From Peribacillus sp. FSL E2-0218 (lineage in GTDB: Bacteria; Bacillota; Bacilli; Bacillales; DSM-1321), in NCBI RefSeq assembly GCF_037992945.1, contig NZ_CP150304.1, forward strand, positions 350,001 through 414,000: a stretch of DNA of 64,000 nt, in the 5' to 3' direction. The position numbers and the translations under genes were made by a program. Of the stretch, positions 36,193 through 45,591 are shown piece after piece. The notes beneath the pieces were generated by a model. That model was not told the DNA's origin. It did no database searches and saw only the letters and a program-made list of their open reading frames with translations. Numbering within the stretch: the first letter of the stretch is position 1; each line of letters begins with the position of its first letter.

Positions 36193-37005
36193 ATGACAAA
36201 CGAAACACAGACACTTTGGAAAGATTGGCGAGTGCATGCCACCGTCTTTGCTATCGTATTACTGTCTGAAACGATAGGCACACACGAAATTCCATTAGGA
36301 CCAGGAGTTATTTTATTATTGCCGATGCTTTATGCAGTTATAATCGGAATTTTATTATTCTTCACCCCACTTGTTAAGGAAAAGCAATCCAAAAGTGCGG
36401 AATCACTTGTTTTTATATCGGTTACATTACTTATTGCGAAGTTTGGAGTACAGGCAGGCCCAGCCTTGCCTCTGTTAATTGAAGCAGGCCCTGCACTGCT
36501 GCTTCAGGAAATAGGGAATCTCGGCACCATTTTTCTGGCCCTTCCAGTCGCAGTTTTACTAGGATTGAAACGAGAATCGATCGGAATGACACACTCCATT
36601 GGACGTGAGCCCAATGTCGCTTTAATAACGGATAAATACGGTTTTTCCTCACCGGAAGGCCGTGGAGTGATGGCCGTATATATTTTCGGGACCGTTTTCG
36701 GCGCTATTTTTATGGGTTTAATATCTGGATTGTTAGCGACTATTACGCCGATTCATCCATTATCCTTTGCGATGGCAACAGGAATAGGCAGTGGAAGTAT
36801 GGCAGCTGCTGCATTAGGACCTCTAGTTACGGCGTTTCCAGAGATGAAAGATCAGATTATTGCTTTTTCAGGTGCAAGTAACCTTGCAACATCTGTAACA
36901 GGTTTATACGTGAGTATTTTCATTGCTTTGCCTCTAACAGAAAAAATCTATCTCTGGATGACAAAAAGGAAAACGAAAAATATGAAAACGAATGTGGGGG
37001 CGTAA
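36193..37005 (+). CDS. DUF3100-like multi-pass membrane protein
   Basis: ATG 36193 is nine bases after AAGGG; ATG 36184 is too close to it. The 270-residue protein has about seven or eight transmembrane helices, small-residue-rich (IGSGSMAAAALGPLV), and a conserved REPNVALITDKYGFSSPEGRGVM loop. It resembles the DUF3100 family, putative transporters often paired with M20 amidohydrolases. It is followed after 3 bp by a second small membrane gene that may supply the rest of the transporter. Confidence 0.65.
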   Translation: MTNETQTLWKDWRVHATVFAIVLLSETIGTHEIPLGPGVILLLPMLYAVIIGILLFFTPLVKEKQSKSAESLVFISVTLLIAKFGVQAGPALPLLIEAGPALLLQEIGNLGTIFLALPVAVLLGLKRESIGMTHSIGREPNVALITDKYGFSSPEGRGVMAVYIFGTVFGAIFMGLISGLLATITPIHPLSFAMATGIGSGSMAAAALGPLVTAFPEMKDQIIAFSGASNLATSVTGLYVSIFIALPLTEKIYLWMTKRKTKNMKTNVGA

Positions 37006-37008
37006 CCA

Positions 37009-37461
37009 ATGTTAAAGAACATCCAAGAATGGGTTTTAGTCTTAGGCATTATTGGGATTGTGGTGTTAACCGGAAATTGGATCGGCTATGATATACTCCC
37101 AATAACTGCTTTACCAGGAATGATTATATTAATCCTTATTTCGTTAGCGGGCCTTATTATCGGTAAACTGGTCCCACTCAAAATTCCAAGTATAGCTTAC
37201 ATAGGAATCATAGGTTTTATCCTTACTGTCCCCAGCATGCCTGGGTCAGATCAACTTGTAAAGTGGACTGCAGACGTCAGTCTATTAGCAATAGCTACAC
37301 CTATCTTAGCCTATGCGGGGATAGGTATTGGCCGTTCATGGGCAGACTTTGCCAAACTAGGTTGGAGAACGATCGTTGTTGGAATGTGTGTATTACTTGG
37401 GACCTTTTTAGGTTCTGCAATCATTGCTGAAATCGTCCTACGCTTTCAAGGCATTATATGA
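37009..37461 (+). CDS. Small membrane protein, likely partner of the DUF3100-like protein
   Basis: The 150-residue protein has five hydrophobic segments and ends with a helix including GIGIGRSWADFAKLGWRTIVVG. It starts at ATG 37009, four bases after the upstream stop, with GGGGGCG upstream. The tight arrangement suggests the two form one complex. I do not recognise a named function. Confidence 0.6.
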   Translation: MLKNIQEWVLVLGIIGIVVLTGNWIGYDILPITALPGMIILILISLAGLIIGKLVPLKIPSIAYIGIIGFILTVPSMPGSDQLVKWTADVSLLAIATPILAYAGIGIGRSWADFAKLGWRTIVVGMCVLLGTFLGSAIIAEIVLRFQGII

Positions 37462-37890
37462 TTGGAGGGTGAGTGAATGCAGAAAACGAACTTCATTGGT
37501 AATTTTCTGTAATTATAATGGATTGTTCGGATTTGAATTTCATCAACAAAAGGGCATTAATCACATGTTTCATTGAATCCTTTATGGAATTCAGAATGGA
37601 AAACTTACCAAACATGTGAATTCTGCAAAGTTTAGGCCTCCCACAGTTTCCTGTGGGAGGCCTAATGACTTACGAAAAGATATCCATGATGAATCAATGC
37701 CTTCCGTCTCGCAATGGACATTGAAGAGGAGGGAAGGTTCCGACTTTAGTCCATCAAGGGGAAATAAGGTAATTATGATATGAAATAAATCGTTTCATTT
37801 TTGGAACGAGAGGATTTACTAGGTACAGCATAATAAAGTTAGAAGTGCGGAAACATCACCCTAGCCCAATGTTATAAGGAGTTTGACCAC
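37462..37890. other. Intergenic stretch without genes
   Basis: It holds the long hairpin listed at 37633-37664 and no recognisable coding sequence. AGGAGGGAAGG near 37727 looks like an isolated ribosome site. Confidence 0.4.
37633..37664 (+). terminator. Perfect 14-bp hairpin
   Basis: TAGGCCTCCCACAG (37633-37646) and CTGTGGGAGGCCTA (37651-37664) with a TTTC loop. No T-run follows on either side, so it may act on RNA processing or be a mobile palindrome; its core resembles the hairpin of the 2522 module. Confidence 0.6.
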
Positions 37891-38336
37891 ATGGATGAGC
37901 TAATAGATAATTTAAAAAGATGAAATATCATCAAAAGTTATTACTTACAATTGCATTGGACAAAAACCCTGAATAATATACTTTTTTTCATTTTATTTTG
38001 AATAATGATCTGAGTGAAAAAGATCAAAGCTAATTTTTGATATACTTCATGCTTTAGAAGATAAAAAGGAAGGTACTTACCAAACAGTTATTAGGAGATA
38101 ACCATTCCGTGTCCATGGATACCTTGGAAAAGGCATTGTTACATGTAAATATTGATGTGAATCCTATTTATCTAGACCAATATATTGAAGTGGATTTAAG
38201 TAATTATCTCTTGGAACATTAAAGTATACTGCTGAAATAGCTTTAAAGCACTTTTTTAAAAGGCACGATCCATCATAGAATCAGTTGCTGCTGGAGGCTT
38301 AATGAGTAACCCAGGTAAAATACCTTACATGTGAAG
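37891..38336 (+). pseudogene. Multiply frameshifted gene for an uncharacterised protein of about 150 residues
   Basis: ATG 37891 (AAGGAG upstream) opens with MDELIDNLKR and stops. Reading across frames gives a continuous plausible protein: KYHQKLLLTIALDKNPE, then FFHFILNNDLSEKDQS, HALEDKKEGTYQT, SMDTLEKALLHVNIDVNP, YIEVDLSNYLLE, and finally ARSIIESVAAGGLMSNPGK ending at TGA 38334-38336 (PYM-stop). At least four frame changes or stops are needed. The first half recalls DUF1878 (YhaI-like) proteins, but I am not sure. The repeated terminator module starts at its stop codon. Confidence 0.55.
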
Positions 38337-38386
38337 ATCTTTAAAGTCGAAGGCATCTTGCGGTTCATCCGGGAGGCCTTTTTTAC
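38330..38386 (+). repeat. Terminator-like module, copy 2 of 2
   Basis: TGTGAAGATCTTTAAAG and the following GTCGAAGGC match copy 1 at 2522. The module ends in an imperfect stem (GGCATCTTG with GGGAGGCC) and TTTTTT. Here it acts as the terminator of the dead gene at 37891-38336. Confidence 0.65.
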
Positions 38387-38481
38387 GTGAGCATGAATGG
38401 AGTCTTACAAGCCAATGCTGCTTTATTATTCTCAGTTTCACGTTCTTTGTTTCCACGCGACTCCAGTGACAACCAGGAAAA

Positions 38482-38530
38482 GAGCGCTTGCATTATTCGA
38501 AATATTGATTATAATACTTGTATACAAGTG
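38482..38530 (+). promoter_or_regulatory. gnt promoter with GntR operator and cre-like site
   Basis: -35 TTGCAT (38488-38493) and -10 TATAAT (38510-38515) are 16 bp apart. The palindrome ACTTGTATACAAGT (38516-38529) directly after the -10 matches the known B. subtilis GntR operator. AGAGCGCTTGCAT overlapping the -35 resembles a cre, where B. subtilis also has CcpA control. So the operon should be induced by gluconate and repressed by preferred sugars. Confidence 0.85.
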
Positions 38531-38558
38531 TACTTGAACTCTATAAGAAGGTGAATGT

Positions 38559-39290
38559 ATGGCAGAATCAAAGGAATTTTTTTATCCTATAAAATGGCTT
38601 TCAAAAGCTTCTGCGGGTGATCGGGTAACTTCGGAGCTTAGGATGCGCATTATTTCGGGCATGATTGAAAGCGGTACCATCTTATCTGAAAATAAAATAG
38701 CTGCGGATTTCGGTGTCAGCCGCTCACCGGTTCGTGAAGCGTTAAAAATATTGGCATCTGAAAATATCATTCGCTTGGAAAGAATGGGTGCGGTCGTCAT
38801 AGGGCTGACGGAAAAAAAATATTCGGAAATTTATGATGTACGGATACTCATCGAGACGTTTGTATTTGAGCGTCTAGTGAGGGTGGAGACGGATGACTTG
38901 GTGAGGGAGCTTAGTAAAATTCTGGAAATGATGAAAATCTCCATTAAATACCAAGATGCAGATGAGTTTTCCTATCAGGACGTCCTGTTCCACGAAACGA
39001 TTATTCGATCCATCGATCATTCCTATATCCTGATGATCTGGGATAATTTGAAACCTGTGATGGAAAGTTTGATTCTTCTATCCATGCGTCATCGTATTAA
39101 TGAAAAATATGAAGACTTTACACGGGTCATAAATAATCATCAGCTTTATATCGATGCGATCAAATCAAAAGATCGAGATCTCATGATCAAATCGCTGCAT
39201 GTGAATTTTGATGATGTACAAGAGAAGGTCGAAGACTTATGGAGGGCCCAACAGATGCTTTCAAAAGGAGTCGGACAAGAAAATGACTAG
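38559..39290 (+). CDS. gntR: Gluconate operon repressor
   Basis: The 243-residue GntR/FadR-subfamily regulator has the N-terminal winged helix (about 20-85; SENKIAADFGVSRSPVREALKIL) and an all-helical FCD effector domain (95-230). It is the expected repressor of the operon it heads; gluconate releases it from the ACTTGTATACAAGT operator just upstream. AGAAGGTGA precedes ATG. The 3' end overlaps gntK by 8 bp. Confidence 0.95.
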   Translation: MAESKEFFYPIKWLSKASAGDRVTSELRMRIISGMIESGTILSENKIAADFGVSRSPVREALKILASENIIRLERMGAVVIGLTEKKYSEIYDVRILIETFVFERLVRVETDDLVRELSKILEMMKISIKYQDADEFSYQDVLFHETIIRSIDHSYILMIWDNLKPVMESLILLSMRHRINEKYEDFTRVINNHQLYIDAIKSKDRDLMIKSLHVNFDDVQEKVEDLWRAQQMLSKGVGQEND

Positions 39291-40827
39291 CTATATGTTA
39301 GGTGTAGACATTGGGACAACCAGTACAAAAGCAGTATTATTTACGAAAAAAGGCGATGTGATCGGGCAAGCGAATATTGGCTATCCGCTTTACACACCGG
39401 ATATGACAACAGCGGAACAGGACCCTGAGGAGATTTTTCAGGCTGTCTTGAAAGCCGTTTCAACGTTAACGAGACAGCATGCCGATAAAAAACCATCATT
39501 CATATCATTTAGCAGTGCGATGCATAGTGTGATAGCGATGGATGAAAATGATCAGCCGTTAACCCCTTGCATCACTTGGGCAGATAACCGCAGTGAAGCT
39601 TGGGCCCATAAAATAAAAGCTGAACTGGATGGGCATGAAGTGTACAAACGGACCGGGACACCGATTCATCCGATGTCACCATTATCCAAAATCACTTGGA
39701 TCGTGAATGATTGCAAAGAGATCGCAGCCAAAGCTGAAAAGTATATCGGGATTAAGGAATATATTTTTAAAAGGCTGTTTGATCAATATGTTGTCGATAT
39801 TTCCCTTGCGTCATCGATGGGGATGATGAACCTCAAAAGCTTGGATTGGGATGGTGAAGCCCTAAGAATTGCGGGAATATCCCGCAGTCAATTATCGGAG
39901 CTTGTGCCAACAACGAAGATCTTCAACAACTGCGACCCTGATATAGCGAAACTGCTTGGAATTGATCCGCAAACCGATTTTGTGATCGGAGCTAGCGATG
40001 GCGTCCTTTCCAATCTAGGTGTAAATGCTATCCGCAAGGGTGAAATCGCTGTCACGATCGGGACAAGCGGTGCCATTCGGACGATCATTGACGAGCCGAA
40101 AACAGACGAAAAAGGAAGAATCTTTTGCTATGCCTTAACGGAAAAGCATTGGGTGATTGGCGGTCCGGTAAACAATGGGGGAATGGTCCTTCGCTGGATT
40201 CGCGATGAATTTGCATCTTCCGAGGTGGAAACAGCCAAAAGGCTCGGAATCGACGCCTATGAAGTGTTAACCAAAATTGCCGAACGTGTAAGGCCAGGCG
40301 CCGATGGATTGCTGTTTCATCCATATCTTGCCGGTGAACGTGCTCCATTATGGAATCCAGATGTACGGGGTTCATTTTTCGGATTGACACTTTCACATAA
40401 GAAAGAACATATGATTCGAGCAGCACTTGAAGGAGTCATTTACAATTTATACACAGTATTTTTAGCCTTAACGGAATGTATGGACGGTCCTGTGACCCGA
40501 ATCCAGGCTACGGGAGGCTTTGCCAGGTCGGCTGTTTGGCGGCAAATGATGTCAGATATCTTCGAATCGGATGTCGTCGTTCCAGAAAGCTATGAAAGTT
40601 CATGCCTGGGGGCTTGTATATTGGGTTTATATGCTTCTGGGGAAATCGATTCCTTCGAGGTCGTTTCCGAAATGATTGGCAACACCCATAAGCACACACC
40701 GAATGATGATTCGGTAAAAGAATATAGGCAGATATTGCCGATATTCATTAACCTATCAAGAGTATTGGAAAACGAATATACGCAGATTGCGAACTATCAA
40801 AGAAACTTGATACATGCTACAAAGTAA
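39283..40827 (+). CDS. gntK: Gluconokinase
   Basis: The ATG at 39283 sits in the overlap ATGACTAG with the gntR stop; AAAAGGAG lies about 12 bases upstream. The 514-residue protein is nearly the same length as B. subtilis GntK. It is a FGGY kinase: LGVDIGTTSTKAVLF (phosphate-1), the FGGY N-terminal signature region (CITWADNRSE), IGTSGAIR (phosphate-2), and FGLTLSHKKEHMIRAALEG with TGGFARS of the C-terminal domain. It phosphorylates gluconate to 6-phosphogluconate. Confidence 0.95.
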   Translation: MTSYMLGVDIGTTSTKAVLFTKKGDVIGQANIGYPLYTPDMTTAEQDPEEIFQAVLKAVSTLTRQHADKKPSFISFSSAMHSVIAMDENDQPLTPCITWADNRSEAWAHKIKAELDGHEVYKRTGTPIHPMSPLSKITWIVNDCKEIAAKAEKYIGIKEYIFKRLFDQYVVDISLASSMGMMNLKSLDWDGEALRIAGISRSQLSELVPTTKIFNNCDPDIAKLLGIDPQTDFVIGASDGVLSNLGVNAIRKGEIAVTIGTSGAIRTIIDEPKTDEKGRIFCYALTEKHWVIGGPVNNGGMVLRWIRDEFASSEVETAKRLGIDAYEVLTKIAERVRPGADGLLFHPYLAGERAPLWNPDVRGSFFGLTLSHKKEHMIRAALEGVIYNLYTVFLALTECMDGPVTRIQATGGFARSAVWRQMMSDIFESDVVVPESYESSCLGACILGLYASGEIDSFEVVSEMIGNTHKHTPNDDSVKEYRQILPIFINLSRVLENEYTQIANYQRNLIHATK

Positions 40828-40845
40828 ACACATGGGGGAGTTACA

Positions 40846-42192
40846 ATGCCATTAGTTATTGTTGCTGTAGGAATTGTCGCTTTATTAATTTTAATAATGG
40901 GCTTGAAATTAAACACATTCATTTCCTTGATCGTTGTATCATTTGGGGTAGCTTTGGCACTTGGAATGCCACTTGACCAAATTGTAAAGACTATTGAAGC
41001 AGGGCTAGGCGGAACACTTGGCCACTTAGCGTTAATCTTTGGCCTTGGAGCGATGTTAGGTAAATTAATCGCAGATTCAGGCGGTGCGCAACGCATTGCC
41101 ATGACCCTTGTTAACAAATTCGGTGAAAAGAATATTCAATGGGCAGTCGTGGCAGCTTCCTTTATAATCGGTATTGCTTTATTTTTTGAAGTAGGATTAG
41201 TATTATTGATACCGATCGTATTTGCCATTTCAAGAGAACTAAAAGTTTCGATATTGTATCTTGGCATTCCGATGGTAGCGTCGTTATCCGTAACACACGG
41301 TTTCTTACCGCCGCACCCAGGGCCAACCGTTATTGCCGGTGAATATGGTGCGGACCTTGGTCAGGTCTTGCTGTATGGCTTCATCATTGCGGTCCCGACC
41401 GTTTTTTTAGCTGGACCGGTATTTACGAAGATTGCTAAAAGATTAGTACCTGCATCCTTTACGAAAACAGGCAGCATAGCCTCTTTAGGAGAACAAAAAA
41501 CATTTAAACTGGAAGACACGCCTGGATTCGGGATCAGTGTTTTTACCGCCTTACTTCCGGTCATTTTGATGTCCATTGCTACAATTATCACTTTGCTGCA
41601 AAAAACCATGGGCTTTGAAGATAATGGATGGCTGGCAGCGATCCGTTTTATTGGCGAAGCTGGTACATCCATGTTGCTTTCCTTGCTATTTGCGGTCTAT
41701 TCAATGGGATTGGCAAGAAAAATTCCAATGAAGGATATCATGGATTCCTGTACAAACGCAATCTTGCATATCGGGATGATGCTCTTGATCATCGGAGGCG
41801 GCGGAGCCTTCAAGCAAGTATTGATCGACGGGGGTGTAGGTGACTATGTGGCTGAACTATTCAAAGGGACATCGCTTTCGCCAATCCTGCTTGCCTGGAT
41901 CATCGCGGCAATTCTGCGTATTTCCTTGGGATCTGCCACCGTTGCTTCCTTAACGACAGCGGGCTTGGTTATTCCGATGTTAGGCCAGACGGACGTTAAC
42001 CTCGCTTTAGTCGTTCTTGCGACAGGAGCGGGAAGTTTAATCGCTTCACACGTTAACGACGCCGGATTCTGGATGTTTAAAGAGTACTTTGGTTTAAGCA
42101 TGAAAGAAACGTTTGCAACATGGACCTTACTTGAGACGATCATTTCAGTAGCTGGATTAGGCTTCATTCTATTGATCAGCTTATTCGTATAG
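40846..42192 (+). CDS. gntP: Gluconate permease
   Basis: The 448-residue protein of the GntP/Gnt symporter family has about 12-14 transmembrane helices. Family traits include FGLGAMLGKLIADSGGAQRIA and HGFLPPHPGPTVIAGEYGAD. Its length equals that of B. subtilis GntP. GGGGGAG precedes ATG 40846, 18 bp after gntK. It imports gluconate with protons. Confidence 0.95.
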   Translation: MPLVIVAVGIVALLILIMGLKLNTFISLIVVSFGVALALGMPLDQIVKTIEAGLGGTLGHLALIFGLGAMLGKLIADSGGAQRIAMTLVNKFGEKNIQWAVVAASFIIGIALFFEVGLVLLIPIVFAISRELKVSILYLGIPMVASLSVTHGFLPPHPGPTVIAGEYGADLGQVLLYGFIIAVPTVFLAGPVFTKIAKRLVPASFTKTGSIASLGEQKTFKLEDTPGFGISVFTALLPVILMSIATIITLLQKTMGFEDNGWLAAIRFIGEAGTSMLLSLLFAVYSMGLARKIPMKDIMDSCTNAILHIGMMLLIIGGGGAFKQVLIDGGVGDYVAELFKGTSLSPILLAWIIAAILRISLGSATVASLTTAGLVIPMLGQTDVNLALVVLATGAGSLIASHVNDAGFWMFKEYFGLSMKETFATWTLLETIISVAGLGFILLISLFV

Positions 42193-42201
42193 GTCTATCC
42201 C

Positions 42202-42238
42202 GGCAGTAAATCCCCCATTTATCGGAGGGGTTACTGCC
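42202..42238 (+). terminator. Hairpin between gntP and gntZ
   Basis: GGCAGTAA (42202-42209) and TTACTGCC (42231-42238) pair, with CCCC/GGGG inside. TATTATTCTT follows rather than a pure T-run. It may attenuate gntZ or protect the 3' end of the upstream message. Confidence 0.5.
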
Positions 42239-42268
42239 TATTATTCTTACATAAAAGGAGAAGAAATA

Positions 42269-43672
42269 ATGTTCAATTCAATTGGTGTCATTGGTTTAGG
42301 GGTTATGGGCAGCAATATCGCCTTAAATATGGCTAGTAGAGGGGAACAAGTAGCCGTCTATAACTATACAAGAGATCTAACGGACCAGCTTGTTGCCAAG
42401 CTGGACGGTCAGTCGCTCCATCCGTATTACGAAATCCAGGACTTTGTTCAGTCACTGGAAGCCCCAAGAAAGATTTTCCTGATGGTGACGGCAGGGAAGG
42501 CGATCGACTCGGTGATCACATCATTGCTTCCTCATCTTGAATCAGGCGATATTATCATGGACGGCGGTAACTCCCATTATGTTGATACGGAACGCAGATA
42601 TGATGAATTGAAACCTAAAGGCATCAGTTATTTAGGCATTGGGGTTTCTGGCGGGGAAGTCGGGGCATTAAAGGGGCCTTCAATCATGCCAGGTGGCGAT
42701 AAAGACGCCTATGAAAAAGTCGCTCCGATCCTGACGAAAATCGCGGCCAAAGTAAATGAAGAGCCTTGCTGTACCTATATCGGCCCAAAGGGATCAGGTC
42801 ATTTTGTAAAAATGGTGCATAACGGGATTGAGTATGCAGACATGCAATTAATCGCCGAAGCTTACACTTTCCTAAGAGAAAGACTCCATTTGGAAGTGAA
42901 TGAAATTGCTGACATCTTTGAAACATGGAACCAAGGCGAACTGAAAAGTTATTTAATCGAAATAACAGCCGAAATTTTAAGGAAAAAAGATGAAGTAACG
43001 GGCTTACCATTGATCGATGTGATTCTCGATAAAGCGGGACAAAAGGGAACGGGTAAATGGACGAGCATGCAGGCCATCGATAATGGAATACCTGCTTCGA
43101 TTATTACAGAAGCTTTGTTTGCACGTTACATATCCGCTCTAAAAGAGGAACGGATGAATGCCGAAAACATCCTGACGGGCCCTGAGAACGTTGGGCAAGA
43201 ACTCGATAAAAATGAGTGGATCGACTACATCAGACAGGCATTATATATGGGAAAGGTTTGTGCCTACGCGCAAGGCTTCACGCAATATAAAATGTCTTCT
43301 GAACTTTACGGCTGGGATTTGCCTTTGAAGGATATTGCGCTGATTTTCCGCGGTGGCTGCATCATCCGTGCCGAATTTTTAAATGTCATCAGTGAAGCCT
43401 ATCAAGAGCAGCCGAATCTGGCAAATTTATTAATCTCACCATACTTTGCCGAAAAGGTTACCGACTATCAGGCAGGATTGCGAAAGGTTGTTTGTGAGGG
43501 GATAATATCCGGTATCTCGTTCCCTTGTTTAAGCTCTTCACTCAATTTTTACGATAGTTACCGAAAAGGCATCTCAAACGCTAACATCTTGCAGGCACAA
43601 CGTGATTACTTTGGTGCACATACCTATGAACGTCGTGATTTGGCAGGAGTCTTTCACACAGACTGGCAGTGA
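42269..43672 (+). CDS. gntZ: 6-phosphogluconate dehydrogenase (decarboxylating)
   Basis: The 467-residue protein has the Rossmann motif GVIGLGVMGSNIALNMASRG at residues 5-24, the active-site stretch GSGHFVKMVHNGIEYADMQ (catalytic Lys near 185), LIDVILDKAGQKGTGKW and the C-terminal tail. This is the classic GntZ-type enzyme that oxidises 6-phosphogluconate to ribulose 5-phosphate. AAAAGGAGAAG precedes ATG. It is the last gene of the operon and is followed by a strong terminator. Confidence 0.95.
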   Translation: MFNSIGVIGLGVMGSNIALNMASRGEQVAVYNYTRDLTDQLVAKLDGQSLHPYYEIQDFVQSLEAPRKIFLMVTAGKAIDSVITSLLPHLESGDIIMDGGNSHYVDTERRYDELKPKGISYLGIGVSGGEVGALKGPSIMPGGDKDAYEKVAPILTKIAAKVNEEPCCTYIGPKGSGHFVKMVHNGIEYADMQLIAEAYTFLRERLHLEVNEIADIFETWNQGELKSYLIEITAEILRKKDEVTGLPLIDVILDKAGQKGTGKWTSMQAIDNGIPASIITEALFARYISALKEERMNAENILTGPENVGQELDKNEWIDYIRQALYMGKVCAYAQGFTQYKMSSELYGWDLPLKDIALIFRGGCIIRAEFLNVISEAYQEQPNLANLLISPYFAEKVTDYQAGLRKVVCEGIISGISFPCLSSSLNFYDSYRKGISNANILQAQRDYFGAHTYERRDLAGVFHTDWQ

Positions 43673-43716
43673 TGTATCAGTCAGTACAATGGCTTAAAGA
43701 GTAAAGATATCGATTT

Positions 43717-43745
43717 AAAAAGACCACTTTAGAAGTGGTCTTTTT
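43717..43745 (+). terminator. Terminator of the gnt operon
   Basis: AAAAAGACCACTT and AAGTGGTCTTTTT form a 9-bp GC-containing stem with a 3-base loop and T5. The rest of the gap to 44024 has no feature I recognise. Confidence 0.9.
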
Positions 43746-44024
43746 AGTTTGTGGATTTTTATCGCTCTTTTCAATTACATTTGAATTTTCGTTTTACATC
43801 ATCATAGTGTTCATTGTGAATATAGTCCTGTTTGCGAAAGAATCCCTCTTTTATTCAAGTTATGACTTTTGAGCCATCTTTCGAATCATTTTGGAATTAA
43901 CTAGGAGGTTTATTCGTGGATGTTATAAAATAAAAAATAAAAAATAAATGATGACGGTTACGAATACGCGTTCAAACATTTACGGTACAAGGTTTATGAA
44001 TTGGAATTTCATAGGGGGAATATG

Positions 44025-45401
44025 ATGAAAAAATGGACAAGCTGTACACTGAGTTCAATTTTGGCATTTTCTTTATTTATATCTTTCACATCCTATGCAC
44101 AAGCAAATTCAAACAAAGAGACTGCAGTGAGTAAGGAAGCGGGCAACTCGTTTCCGGTGTTAACAAAAGCAAGAAAACCGGAAGATGCGGGCTTTTCATC
44201 GGAAAAGTTGGAAAAGGTCGACCGGTTGATTGAAATGGAGGTGGCTTCCGGGTTCCCCGGGGCTGCGTTGATTGTTATCAAGGACGGAAAAATCGTTAAA
44301 AATGATAGCTACGGGTACAAACGGAAGTTCAATGAGCATACGCCTCTTAAGCGGTTTCAGAAGATGAAAGACGATACAATGTTTGACCTTGCTTCAAACA
44401 CGAAGATGTATGCGACTAATTTTGCGCTTCAAAAATTAGTCAGTGAAGGCAAGCTCGATATCGAGGCAAAAGTTCAGCAATATATTCCTGATTTCAAAGA
44501 TGCGGAAGGGGATGTAATCAAGGGGAAGGATACCTTGAGGATCATTGATGTCCTTCATCATACCGCCGGTTTTAAGCCGGATCCGCAATATCACAATCCA
44601 ACTGTTTCAAAGGAACTCTACTCACAGGAGCGGGATAAAACGATTTCGTTCCTATCGAAAACACCGCTGACCTATGTACCGGGAACGCAGAACGTATACA
44701 GTGATGTCGATTATATGCTGCTCGGTGCGATTATTGAAAAAATAACGGGTCAGCCGCTTGATACGTACGTTGAAAATGAAGTGTACAAGCCGCTTAACTT
44801 GAAACATACAAAATTCAATCCGCTTCAAAAGGGGTTCAAGCCAAAGGATTTTGCTGCAACGGAATTGCTAGGCAACACACGGGATGGCGTGATAGCATTT
44901 CCTAACATTCGCACATACACGCTTCAAGGGGAGGTCCATGATGAAAAGGCCTTTTATTCGATGGGGGGCGTTTCAGGTCATGCAGGTCTTTTTTCCAATA
45001 CGAAAGATCTCGCTGTCCTGCTGCAGGTGATGCTGAATGGCGGGGGATACGGAAAGCATGCGTTTTTTGATCAAGAAACGATCGATGAGTTCGTTGCACC
45101 TTCCGAGATCAATCCGACTTATGGCCTTGGCTGGAGACGAAATGGCGATGCAAGCATGGAGTGGATGTTCAGTCCTTATGCCAGTGAGAGTGCCTACGGT
45201 CACACAGGCTGGACGGGAACGGTCACGATCATTGATCCCGAGAAACAGTTAGGCATTGTTTTGCTTACGAATAAAAAGCATTCACCGCTCGTAAACCCTG
45301 CAGCCAATAGCAATCAGTTCTACGGTGACCTCTTTAAAACAGGAGGTTATGGAAGCGTCGTAACGGCGATCTATGAAGCGTTGGAAAGTAATGAAAAATA
45401 G
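44025..45401 (+). CDS. Secreted beta-lactamase-family serine hydrolase (YbbE/AmpH-like)
   Basis: ATG 44025 has AGGGGGAA just upstream; ATG 44022 is too near to it. The 458-residue product carries a signal peptide (MKKWTSC.., cleavage near YAQA-NS at about 27). The class C beta-lactamase/DD-peptidase fold follows with Ser124-x-x-Lys127 (SNTK), the tyrosine motif YSD near residue 232 and the HTG third motif near 398. Relatives such as YbbE work in cell-wall turnover. It is monocistronic with a tandem repeat array and a terminator downstream. Confidence 0.85.
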   Translation: MKKWTSCTLSSILAFSLFISFTSYAQANSNKETAVSKEAGNSFPVLTKARKPEDAGFSSEKLEKVDRLIEMEVASGFPGAALIVIKDGKIVKNDSYGYKRKFNEHTPLKRFQKMKDDTMFDLASNTKMYATNFALQKLVSEGKLDIEAKVQQYIPDFKDAEGDVIKGKDTLRIIDVLHHTAGFKPDPQYHNPTVSKELYSQERDKTISFLSKTPLTYVPGTQNVYSDVDYMLLGAIIEKITGQPLDTYVENEVYKPLNLKHTKFNPLQKGFKPKDFAATELLGNTRDGVIAFPNIRTYTLQGEVHDEKAFYSMGGVSGHAGLFSNTKDLAVLLQVMLNGGGYGKHAFFDQETIDEFVAPSEINPTYGLGWRRNGDASMEWMFSPYASESAYGHTGWTGTVTIIDPEKQLGIVLLTNKKHSPLVNPAANSNQFYGDLFKTGGYGSVVTAIYEALESNEK

Positions 45402-45443
45402 AGGATGCGTACTGACTCGCATTCCAGCTGCTTGCGATTAAAA

Positions 45444-45526
45444 GAGATATATCAACGAGAAATCGAGATATATCGACGAAAATTGGAATTTATCAACGAA
45501 AAGCCGAGATATATCGACGAAAACGG
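45444..45526 (+). repeat. Tandem array, four 20-21-bp units
   Basis: Units begin at 45444, 45465, 45486 and 45506, with consensus GAGATATATCGACGAAAA plus two or three variable bases. They run from 42 bp after the serine hydrolase stop to just before the terminator. Confidence 0.85.
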
Positions 45527-45546
45527 AAATAGGAGTTCGAGCTATT

Positions 45547-45591
45547 AAAAAAATCAAGGCTATCACCAGATGTGATAGCCTTGATTTTTAT
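45547..45591. terminator. Bidirectional terminator
   Basis: A 16-bp perfect stem (45551-45566 with 45572-45587, starting AAATCAAGGCTATCAC) flanked by A-run and T-run serves both the serine hydrolase gene and the convergent siderophore-binding gene. Confidence 0.9.

Noticed and set aside
37633..37664. Terminator of the DUF3100-like genes
   Set aside because: It lies 170 bp after the stop and lacks a T-run, so I list it only as a hairpin of unknown role.
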